Source of the DNA: Chelonoidis abingdonii | Lineage: Eukaryota > Chordata > Testudines > Testudinidae | DNA: 64,000 bases | Reading direction: 5' to 3' | Assembly (NCBI RefSeq): GCF_003597395.2 | Contig: NC_133774.1 | Span: 151,608 to 215,607, forward strand | Part shown: positions 1 to 10,400 of the stretch, one piece after another | Layout: each line of letters begins with the position of its first letter | Position numbering within the stretch: position 1 is the first letter of the stretch | Made by a program: the position numbers and the translations under genes | Notes under the pieces: model-generated | Told to the model about the DNA's origin: nothing | Databases searched by the model: none | What the model saw: only the letters and a program-made list of their open reading frames with translations

Positions 1-350
1 TTACAGGCCTGTAATTGCCGGGATCACCTCTGGAGCCCTTTTTAAAAATTGGCGTCACATTAGCTATCCTCCAGTCATCTAGTACAGAAGCTGATTTAAG
101 TGATAGGTTACAGACTACAGTTAGTAGTTCTGCAATTTTACATTTGGGTTCCTTCAGAACTCTTGGGTGATACCATCTCAGATCTGTCATCTAAAAAGAA
201 TGGCTCAGGTTTGGGAATCTCCCTCATATTCTCTGCCGTGAAGACCGATGCAAAGAATTCATTTAATTTCTATGCAACGTCCTTATCCATGAGTGCTCCT
301 TTAGCACTTCGATGTCCAGTGGGGTATAAAATAATACCACAAGGGTAGAG
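1..350 (-). mobile_element. LINE reverse-transcriptase fragment (CR1-like)
   Basis: Read on the minus strand, this encodes the stretch before and at the start of a non-LTR reverse transcriptase: a DDWRIANVTPIFKKG-type segment followed by GDPGNYRP. No open frame spans it. It is cut by the window edge. Confidence 0.7.
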
Positions 351-440
351 AATTCAATATAGTGCCTTTGTAGTGCTGCTAATCGTAAATCCCCACTGGT
401 GGGCCGAGGACTGGATGACATGATAATGCAATGAGACAAA

Positions 441-605
441 GTGAGGTATAAGACCAACATCTTTTGGTGAGAGAAACAAGTTTTTGAGTGCACAAAGCTC
501 TTCTTCAGGTCTCTCACCAACAAAAGTTGGTCCTGTAAAAGATATTACCTCATCTCTCTTGTGTCTTTAATATCCTGGGACCGATAGAGCTGTGACTACA
601 TTGTG
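441..605 (-). mobile_element. Penelope-like terminal fragments, head to head, with hammerhead-like core
   Basis: Two arms of the same repeat face each other: about 441-474 is the inverted copy of about 510-551. Between them the minus strand carries CTGAAGA, a short stem, AAAA in place of GAAA, and then a CTTGT-type end. The innermost arms, 464-474 and 510-520, pair perfectly over 11 bases. The right arm continues to the TGGGACC-type end of this family. Assignment to Penelope-like elements rests on the hammerhead-like core and the similarity to the other copies here. Confidence 0.5.
464..520 (-). ncRNA. Hammerhead-like motif with strong stem I but mutated core
   Basis: Minus strand: TTGGTGAGAGA at the 5' side pairs with TCTCTCACCAA at the 3' side (11 pairs). 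Inside are CTGAAGA, a 3-pair stem GAG/CUC, then AAAA where GAAA is needed. It is probably inactive because of that change. Confidence 0.4.
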
Positions 606-1225
606 TAGGATAATGCGATGACTTTCAGCACTCACAGGTGAAAACAAAGTTCCTTAAACAGGAGCAAGGCCAGCCAGTCTTCCCTTCAGGAAGAAAGTCC
701 TTTAGATGAGTTGTGGTGCTGGCAGGTAGGGGGATGAACTAGGATGCAAAGTGGGATGGGAAAAGAGAAGGAGAACTGAACTGAACTACTGATTTTTTTC
801 CCAGAAGTTTCAATAAGAAGCCCAAGAGTGTCATAGTTTATCCTCCTCATTATTTTGTCCACCAATTAGGTATACTATCCATAACACCAATTTTGATATA
901 TAAACTTCTGGTTCCACGCCTTCTGTTTTACCCAGCATAATTTCAACAGTCCTTGGATTATATCAACATGGCCTTTTGGGGTTAGACTAATCCAGCTCCT
1001 TTAGTTCTCTGCCACTTGTTTCAACATTCAGTGTTGTAAACAACTTGACCTATTTTTCATGGTTATTGTAACATCTTAGGAACTTTCACTCACTTCTTAT
1101 GTTTGAGTTTACAATTGAGGTACATTTTGTAGGCCCAATAGTCACAAAACAACCCTCCTTCTGGGAAGCAAATTCTTGCAGTATGTTCACCTTACACTGA
1201 AGGTGAGCTTCAAATATATACATTT
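606..1225. other. Upstream intron sequence without recognised features
   Basis: I see no exon, open frame or recognisable repeat here. The sequence is AT-rich and lies in the intron upstream of the first visible myosin exon. Confidence 0.5.
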
Positions 1226-1424
1226 GGGGAGAGGGATAGCTCAGTGGTTTGAGCATTGGTCTGGTAAACCCAGGATTGTGAGTTCAACCCTTGAGGTGGT
1301 CACTTAAGGATATGGGCAAAAATTGGATGGATGATTTAATTGGGGGTTGATCCTGCTTTGAACAGGGAGTTGGACTAGATGATCTCCTGAGGTCCCTTCC
1401 AACCCTGATAGTCTATGATTCATT
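1226..1424 (+). mobile_element. tRNA-derived SINE with CR1-like tail (turtle type)
   Basis: The head has a pol III A box (TAGCTCAGTGGTTTGAGC) and a B-box-like GTGAGTTCAACCC. The tail GGACTAGATGATCTCCTGAGGTCCC...CTATGATTC matches the 3' end of the CR1 copies in this window. A tRNA head joined to a CR1 tail is known for cryptodiran turtle SINEs, which are mobilised by CR1. Confidence 0.85.
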
Positions 1425-1773
1425 TCTAATAGTGGTATTTATAGTTACAAAACTACATACATGTTACTAAAATCCAGCCAACCAGTTTGTAACAGTTCCT
1501 TAGCTTGTTTTGTTCTGTACTTTTCTTAATCTCTATTTTGGATACTAAATTCTGAACCAGTTGGGCATAGAGGTAACCTCAACTTGTGCTAGGACACGCT
1601 GTTCATGTATTTTGGCTTCGACAGTCTTCCTATTTTCTAATGACAAAGATAACTTCAACTTTTCAAAGGACTGTAGGATATTTGACATAAGTGAACGGAA
1701 TTGCAGGGAGAGTAGAATACATTCAGTTAACCTAACTTTCCAACACACGTGCACACATGCACTCTATATATGT
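1425..1773. other. Intron sequence without recognised features
   Basis: This is AT-rich unique-looking sequence. Two overlapping short open frames on opposite strands show no family signature. Confidence 0.5.
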
Positions 1774-1781
1774 ATATTATA

Positions 1782-3373
1782 AAGGGCTGCCAATTAATCG
1801 CAGTTAACTCACACTATTAACTCAAAAAAATTAATTGGGATTTAAAAAATTAATTGCAATTAATCACACTGTTAAACAATAGAATACCAACTGAAATTTA
1901 TTAAATGTTTGATGTTTTTCTACATTTTCAAATATCTGGATTTCAATTACAACACAATACAAAGTGTACAGTGCTCACGTTATATTATTTTTGCTTACAA
2001 ATATTTGCATTTAAAAATGATAAAATAAGTATTTTTCAGTGCACCTCATAGAAGTACTATAGTACAATCTCTTCATCATGAAAGTGCAACTTCCAATGTA
2101 GTTTTGTTACATAACTGCACTCAAAAACAAAACAATGTAAAACATGGCCTTCAGGTCCACTCAGGCCTTATTCTCGTTCAGCCAATCGCAAAGAGAAACA
2201 AGTTTGTTTACATTTACAGGAGATAGTGCTGCCCGCTTCTTAATTACAATGTCACCTAAAAGTGAGAACAGGTGTTCGCATGGCACTGTTGTAACTGATG
2301 CAAGATATTTATGTGCCAGATGCACTGAAGATTCGTATGCCTCTTCATGCTTCAGCCATCATTCCAGAGGACATGCTTCTATGCTGATGACGCTCATTAG
2401 AAAAATAATTTGTTAATTAAATTTGTGACTGAATTAACTGGGGGAGAATTTTATGTCTACTGCTATTTTACGCATATTCTGCCATATATTTCATGTTATA
2501 GCAGTCTCGGATGATGACCCAGCACATGTTCATTTTAAGAACACTTTCACTGCAGATTTGACAAAATGCAAAGAAGATACCAATGTGAAATTTCTAAAGA
2601 TAGCTACAGCCCTCAACCTAAAATTTAAGAATCTGAAGTGCCTTCCAAAATTTGAGAGGGACAAGGTATGGAGTATGCTTTCACAAGTCTTAAAAGAGCA
2701 ACACTCTGATGCGGAAACTACAGAACCCAAACCACCAAAAGGGAAAACCAACCTTCTTCTGGTGGAATCAGACTCAGATGATGAAAATGAACATGCATCG
2801 GTCTGCACTGCTTTGGATTGTTATCGAGCAGAACCTGCCATCCTCTGGAATGGTGGTTGAAGCATCAATGGATATATGAATCTTTAGTGCGCCTGACATG
2901 TAAATATCTTGCAACACCGGCTACAACAGTGCCATGTAAATCCCTGTTCTCACTTTCAGGTGACGTTGTAAGGAAGAAGCAGGCAACATTATCTTCTGCA
3001 AATGTAAACAAACTTGTTTGAGCGATTGGCTGGACAAGAAGTGAGACTGATTTGGACTTGTAGGCTCTAAAGTTTTACATTGTTTTATTTTTGAATGCAG
3101 GGGTTTTTTGTACGTAATTCTACATTTGTAAGTTCAGCTTTCATGATAGAGATTGCACTATAGTACTTGTATTAGGTGAATTGAAAAATACTATTTATTT
3201 TGTTTTTTATAGTGCAAATATTTAAAAATAAAGTGAGCACTGTACACTTCATATTCTGTGCTGTAACTGAAATCAATATATTTGAAAATGTAGAAAACAT
3301 CCAAAAATATTTAAATGGTATTCTATTATTGTTTAAAAGCGTGATTAATCTTTTTAATCGCTTGACAGCCCTA
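1782..3373 (+). mobile_element. hAT-derived palindromic element, copy 1
   Basis: The 1592-base element is flanked by a perfect 8-base target duplication, ATATTATA (1774-1781 and 3374-3381), as expected for hAT. Its ends are inverted (AAGGGCTGCCAATTAATCGC-type and its partner). Each arm of several hundred bases carries the C-terminal part of the transposase, so the left arm is an inverted copy of the right. The middle (2453-2860) is single copy. Confidence 0.85.
2453..2860 (+). pseudogene. hAT transposase fragment (ZBED-like)
   Basis: An open stretch of 135 codons includes [17 protein letters not shown] and KCLPKFERDKVW, then an acidic segment DSDDENEHA. This resembles the C-terminal part of ZBED-type hAT transposases. 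After a frame change, the sequence at 2880-3020 encodes the hAT dimerisation signature ([20 protein letters not shown]). There is no catalytic N-terminal part, so it cannot be active. Confidence 0.75.
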
Positions 3374-3589
3374 ATATTATATTAATACCATGCACATAAT
3401 ATCCATTAAAGTGGTGTATGCTATACCTAACATATGTATTGGCTAACATAGTGCTCTCTCTGCCATTCTTGGTACCCTCCCATTGAGTTTCTCACAGATG
3501 ACTCCCATATCCATATGGTTACATTTTTTCCAAGGAGATGTTTATTAAATAAATAACCTGGGTCTCAGCATTTTTCTGCCCTTGGTGGG

Positions 3590-4260
3590 ATTTCCAACTC
3601 TTTCCAGTGTAGTTCCATGGGCAAATTTAATTAATGTCTTGTTTGCTTACCTCTTCCAGATTATTAATGAAAATATGGAATAAGACCGAACCTCATCCCC
3701 CCGCTCATTTCTTTGCTGTTTATCTTTGTCCTGTGTTTGTGGTCTTTCAGCCAGTCTTCAGTTCAGATGACAATGTTGTATCCAGGTTGTGCAAGACTGT
3801 ATCACATCCTTCACTAAATTTAATTCTATTTGATCTGTTTTTAACCTCATCCTGTAATTATTTAAATAACTTACCTGGTATGACTCTTTATAAGCCTCCC
3901 ATGCTGATTGTTGCTCATAGTTCAGTTGTCTTCATGACAACTGTGTGGGTTCTGGGTTTTTTTGTTTGTTTACACTGTTAAAATTATTCCCATTATTTTG
4001 CTAGGGATAAAAGTTACAGAGTAGTTGTAATTGTCAGGATCCCTCATCTTACTTCTTTTAGATTGGCACTATTTCTGCTTTTCTCCTTTCTTCTCACACT
4101 TCCCCAGTTTTCCCTGACTCTTTCAAAGATTGTGGCCAGTTATTCAGTAAATTGATTAGCAATTTCCCTCAGTGCCTCAGATGCTACTTCCTGGGTTGTC
4201 TGTTTTAGGTACCTGTACATTTTCCAAGTGTTCCTTTCCTGCTTCTAAGCTCACTGTTTT
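3590..4260 (-). mobile_element. LINE (CR1/L3-like) reverse-transcriptase fragment
   Basis: The minus strand gives degraded reverse-transcriptase text (an FHIFINNLE-like stretch near 3640-3690 and, further upstream in the element, a segment preceding the NYRP motif near 4030-4200). There are many stops and no intact frame. Confidence 0.6.
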
Positions 4261-4435
4261 TCCAGGGTTTTGTTCATTCGTATTCAGCATGTGAAACTTA
4301 AACTTTTATTTGGGGAAGAGGGGGCACCAGGGCAAGCTTTCTGCACTTGTGAGGAAGGTTCCGTGTCTGCTGATCGTTTCACCTGGTTTGAGAGATGGGG
4401 CTGCAGAACTCAGTGTTACCTTTTTCTTTATCCAG

Positions 4436-4482
4436 CCACAGTCTCCAGAACAGGGACTTTGATGCCTCACATTAAAGCCAAG
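4436..4482 (+). CDS. Myosin exon 1 of those visible (loop-2 region of motor)
   Basis: The acceptor follows a long pyrimidine tract ending at 4435, and the donor GTAAGA starts at 4483. The exon encodes residues 1-15 ([15 protein letters not shown]) after a split codon. Myosin motors carry a similar stretch before the conserved VGAQFR-type segment. A second AG at 4440-4441 would shorten the exon by six bases; I chose the first because of its better pyrimidine tract. It ends in phase 0, matching the next exon. Confidence 0.65.
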
Positions 4483-7400
4483 GTAAGAACCACGGGATCC
4501 CTAGGACAACCAATAACTGGGTCCTGGTGGCATGATTCTCCCATCTGGGATGTCTGCAATTAAGGAGAGAGAGAATGGGGACAGGCAGCCCTGCACGTTG
4601 GAATCTGTCTCTGCTCCTACAGCTCTTCCTCCTTTTATGGCATTGCCTTTCCCTCTTGTCTCCCTGGCATGTGCATACTCACCTTTTCCTCCTTTGAAAT
4701 CCATTCTCTTATCCTTTTCCCAGATGCCCTATGGGCTTGTTCTTCAGATAGAGACAGGGCCTCCAGGGCTGGGAGCTCAGGGGAGTGATGTTGGAGTATG
4801 TGAATTACATGTCTAGGTCTGGTTTCAGGTCTTGCCAGGAACAGACAATAACTTCAACAATGCACGGAAGCAATCAGTGGGTGCTCAATTCCGGGTAAAG
4901 TACTGTGGTTTTATTTTGCTTATTTAATAACATGCAAGGAAATGCCGAAATCGCCCCCAGGAACTTGAGTATAGTCAATAGAGCTCCTAGAACATGGAGA
5001 AAGGACTTCTCTGAGCTACAAGTGCACACTGTAGTTGGGGGGAGTCTTGGCTTGCACTGCTAAGAGGGAGCTCCCGCTGCCAGAGCCCTGGCTGACACTG
5101 CTGATGGAGTTTTCACCAACAGGATCATGGATCCAGGAGGGTCTGGTTATTCTTTGTTTGAAGTGTTGTAGTAGCTGTGTTGGTCCCAGGATATTAGCGA
5201 GAAAAGATGGATGAGATCATGGTTGGTGAGTGAACCCTGGGCTTGGGGAGACCGGAGCCCAGCCCCCACTATAGCTGCTGGCCCCTGCCCAGCACCCCCA
5301 GCCCACTGTGGTTGCTAGTCCCTGTCCAGGTTAGTGTCCCCAGAGTGCTGGAGAGCCGAGCAGCACAGCCCCAGCCTCCCTGGGCTGTGCCACCCGGCCC
5401 AACCCCTGGCCAGCATGCCTCGCCTGCCCTGGGCCATGCCGGCCGGCCCAACACCCAGCTGACCAGCCTCTCTGCCCCTGAAGGTGCTCTTCCCCCAGCC
5501 AAGCTGCCAGCGCTGGGTGGGTGGCCGGAGTGGCCCCAACCCCAGGCGGGCAGTACAACCGGAGTGGCCCCAGCCCTGGGCAGGTGGCTCTGGCCTCTGC
5601 CACAAAGCGAACAGCCTTACAGCAGGCAGGATGGGGCCTGGAGGTGGAGCATGGGTGGGAACATGTCAGGCTGTTTGTGAAGGTACAGTCTTCCCATGTC
5701 TACGATACCTGCTGCCCATGAATGAAGTAATATCTGTTATCAATATTAATATCTTTTGGCAAAAGAAGCAAGCTTTCAGTTTCAAGCTGACACAGAGGTA
5801 ATGTACTCAGAGTGTCACAGCTACCTACAAGCTAGAACAGATAAGGAGTTAACATGTTGGAAAAGGCCATTCAGAATGAAGTGGCCAGTTGACACCTCTG
5901 TAGTCCTAGGACAAAGAAGGGTGAGTGGGTACAGATTATTGTAATGAGCCAAAAATCAGGAAATTATTTGGCATACTGAGCTGCTGACCTGTGTCACTGC
6001 CTCCTACTAGCATTCCCTATCGGTGCTGATGGAGCGAATGTACTCTGCTAGCCCCCACTTTGTGCGCTGCATCAAACCAAACAGCCAGAAAGAGCCGGGT
6101 GTGGTTGACAGCCAAGTGGTGCTGGAGCAGGTGAGTGAGCGATTCGGCATCCCTTCAACCAGGTCCTGTTAGGAACCAGACCTGTGACAGAGCAGAGGGC
6201 TGAATACAGCTGGGACTGGGCAGGACAAAATCCATTGTGAGGGTGGGGTTTGAAGATTGAATGGCTTGAATGAACACTGAAAGCTTATTCTTTCGGCAGG
6301 AGGGCCAATGAGGGGGGCAGGGAGCAGAGAAGGCATAGCTCTTTGTCAGATCTACATCTTTCAGGATTTTTAAGATCAGGTTGGACAAACACCTGTCTGG
6401 GATCGTCTAGATAATACTTAGTCCTGCCATGAGTACAGGAGACTGGACTACATGACCAGGTCCCTTCCAGTTCTACAATCCTATACAGGACAAGCTGGGT
6501 CTCTTGATTGGTACAATCAAATGCACCATTATGTACTGGGAGGAAAGGACGTCACGCTTACAGGATGGAGAGCTATTCTGGAAATCAGTGACTCTGAAAA
6601 GGACTTAGCGATAAGGGTACATAACCAACTGAGCTTGAACATCAACTGCAGTGCCTTGCCTAGGAAGGCTAATGTGAATATTGGACATATATGTACAGGG
6701 GATTAGTGAGCAGGAGTAGGGAGATGGTATTTCTTTTTTATAATACATTGTTGAGACTATTATTGAATAAATAAAATTGAATTTTATCAAGTAGCATATG
6801 AAACGTCTTTTGCAAATACACCCTCCCCCACCCCCAGCAACATCCACATACACATGTAATACATTAAAATAACAGTCAGAGCCTAATAAATATTCTCTTC
6901 TTCAGCACAATGCAAAAAGGGCAAAAATTGCAACTGATTTGATCACTACTTGGGACTGAGAAAAAAGCTAATCATTATCTTTTGGGGTGGTGACAAATTC
7001 TTTTTGACACAAAAGAGATAAAAACGAGCATGCTTTCAGCAGCTGGAAAATTCTACAGTCCAGAAGATACTGAGGTAGACCTTCCAATACTCCAGATGTA
7101 CGTGGGGAAAAGATAAGATGTGAAGGAACTTTTCCATGTCTGCTTTACAGGACAACAGTTTCCATGGTTTGGAATCTTAACTGAGTATATGCCTTACATA
7201 AATATAGGTTTGATTTAAAAACATGAGCTATCTTCAAAGTAGAAAACCAAAAGGCAAACTTAGAATCATGAATCATAGCCAGACCTTCTTCGTAGTATCT
7301 GTCATTATCTGTTTGAATAGTTGATTACATTGATTAAAATATATCAACAGTAAGAGAAAAAACCAACCTATCTATAATAAATTGAAAGGTCTTATACCAT

Positions 7401-10400
7401 GGAAATAAGGAGTGCACAGGTTGTTCCTCCATCTCCTGAAGGCGAAGGCAGGGCCATCTATAATCTGGAAGAGCACAGATCTTAAACCAACATTTAGAAA
7501 AGCAGTATAGGCTCTACTACTTAAGAAAGAACACCTACCTCAGCATATAAAAATGGAAAGTCTCCTCAGACAATTATTCTGAACAATCGCTAAGGCTGAA
7601 ATATGGCCCTATGCCACACTTTGGCTCCATAGACCATCTGTGATCTTATTTTAGCATTAAAAATTCTTAGTGCTGGGCAACTCTGTTCTCATTGTATGAG
7701 CAGGTAAATCAGAGCATCCCTTGAGCAGAGCCATTTTGTTATAAAGAATCATAGGGCTGGAAGGAACCTCAGGAGGTCATCTAGTCTATTCCCCTGCACT
7801 CATGGGAGGACCAAGCACTATCTAGACCATCCCTGAAAAGTGTCTGTCCAACCTACTCTTAAAAATCTCCAATGACGGAGCTTCCACAGCCTCAGGAGGC
7901 AATTTATTTCAGTGCTTAACTACCCTGACCATTAGGATGTTTTCCCTAACGTCCAACTAAACTGCCCATGCTACAATTTAAGCCCATTACTTCTTGTCCT
8001 ATCCCAGAGGTTAACGAGAACAATTTTTCTTCCTCCACCTTGTAACAATCTTTTATGTGCTGAAAACTGTTGTCATGTTCTCCCTCAGTCTTCTCTTCTC
8101 CAGACTAAACAAAGCCAATTTTTTTTAATCTTCCTTCAGAGGTCGTGTTTTCTAAACCTTTTATCATTGTTGTTCTTCTCTGGACTTTCTCCAGTTTGTC
8201 CACATCTTTCTTGAAATGGGGCACCCAGAACTGGACACAATACTTCAGTTGAGGCCTAATCAGTGTGGAGTAGACAGACTTGTGTCTTGCTTACAATACT
8301 CCTGCTAATACATCTCAGAATGATGTTCGCTTTTTTTGCAAAAATGTTACACTGTTGACTCATATTTAGCTTGTAATCCACGGTGACCCCCAGATCCCTT
8401 TCTGCAGTACTCCTTCCTAGGCAGTGATTTCCCATTTTGTATGTGTGCAGCTGGTTGTTCCTTCCTAAGTAGAGTACTTTGCATTTGTCCTTATTGAATT
8501 TCCTCCTACTTACTTCAGACCATTTCTTCAGTTTGTCCAGATCATTTTGAATTTTAATCTTATCCTCCAAAGTACTTGCAACTCCTCCCAGCTTGGTGTC
8601 ATCCGCAGACTTTGTTAATGTATACTCTGTGCCATTATCTACATCATTGATGAAGATATTGAACGAAACTGGACCCAGAACCAATCCCTGCAGGACCCCA
8701 CTCGATATGCTCTTCCAGCTTGACTGTGAACCACTGATAACTACTGTCTGGGAACAGTTTTCCAACTGGTTATGCACCCATCTTATGGTAGCTCCATCTA
8801 GCTTATAGTTCCCTAGTTTGTTTATGAGAAGGTCATGTGAGACAGTATCAAAAGCCTTACTAAAGTCAAGATATACCCCATACTGCTTTCCCCCATCCAC
8901 AAAGCTTGTTACCCTGTCAAAGAAAGCAATTAGGTTGGTTTGACATGATTTATAATATATGGAGATATGCCTATCTCATAGAACTGAAAGGGACCCCAAA
9001 AGGTCATTGAGTCCAGCTCCCTGCCTTCACTAGCAGGACCAAGTACTGATTTTGCCCCAGATCCCTAAGTGTTCCCCCTCAAGGGATTGAGCTCACAACC
9101 CTGGATTTAGCAGGCCAATGCTCAAACCACTGAGCTATCCCTCCCCTCTTGTTCTTGACAAATCCATTCTGACTGTTACTTATTACCTTACGACCATAAG
9201 AATGGCCATACTGGATCAGTCTAGAGGTCCATCTAGCCCAGTATCCTGTCTTCCAACAGTGGCCAATGGCAGGTGCCCCAGAGAGAATGAACAGAACATG
9301 TAATCACCAAGTGAACCAACCCTGTTGCCCATTCCCAGCTTCTGGCAAACAGAGGCTAGGGACACCATCCTTGCCCATCCTGGCTAATAGCCATTGATGG
9401 ACCTATATTCCATGAAAGCAGCATACAATCGAGTATCCTTAACCACAGGTTATTTATAAATCCTACAAGATAAAGTAAAACAGTTATTAGTTGTGGCTAT
9501 ACTAGCCCTAAAACAGGACTGCTTTTTTGTGTAATAAATTAGCCTCTAAAGCTCGTATTTCAAGTTTAGACAACAAAAAGCTGGAATAAATTTTCCCTGC
9601 CACATCTATCAGACTACTAGGTCTGTAAGAAACAGGATTCTTTCTATTCCTGTTTTAAAAATAAAATAGGAACTACAGTACTAGACTTCCAGTTAGACGG
9701 AATCAATCAAGTATGATTAACGACAGTAAATAATTTAGCCAACACCACCAATTAAGATTCTCCTAAAAAATTTCAGCAGGGAGAAGAATCTTCCCCTGAA
9801 GCTTTTTTCTGTTATTGGACTAAAATAAATGACTATACTTCACTGTTCTTTACTGGAGACTAGAGAGGTAAATCAGACAGAGGATTCCTCATTGGATCAA
9901 CTATAGTAAAATTATATTTGAAAAAAACTGGTTTGGGGGGAATCAAAGACTTGGCCAAAATATACTGTCCAGGCTTTGTCATTAATATAGTGTCTCTACC
10001 AGTGCCTGAGGCTACCATCTCATTAAACATGGAAGAATTTTTAGCTCTAGCTGCTGCTTCAAAATCCTTCCACAATATCGAAGATACTCTTATTTTTTGT
10101 GTATAAGTCTGTATCTTCTGGCAGCTACTAAAATTCTTAAGTAAATTAGGAGAGGAATTGCATCCTACCCTGTTAGTTATGTGTGCTAATGCAGACTTTT
10201 TCTTCATACAGTCTGCCTCAAATCAAGTGTGTTTATCTTTGACAACATTTTTAGAATAGCTAAAACCAAAATCAGTTTGTTTAAAACAAGAGTTCCCAAA
10301 CTTTTTTGCTGGCATGACCCCATTTTAATAAATTATTTTTTCCCAGGACCCCAGATAGCATGGAGGAGGCCATTTTGAAAATTAAAGTGATGTTCTCTGC

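Larger units (their letters stand above)
7744..9187 (-). mobile_element. CR1 LINE, minus strand, split by a SINE
   Basis: The CR1 3' end lies at 7744 (ATAGGGCTGGAAGGAACCTCAG pattern on +). The minus strand reads through the C-terminal region into reverse transcriptase at 8256-8900, and the CR1 continues at 9150-9187 after a SINE inserted at about 8949-9149. Comparison with the uninterrupted copy near 17325-17365 shows the same sequence without the SINE. Confidence 0.85.

Noticed and set aside
1226..1300. Possible tRNA gene
   Set aside because: The A and B boxes belong to a SINE with a CR1 tail, and the body does not close into a tRNA fold with an acceptor stem.
5243..5680. Overlapping open frames in a GC-rich stretch
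   Set aside because: Frames are open on both strands, which is typical of GC-rich DNA, with no domain and no fit to the myosin exon phases.
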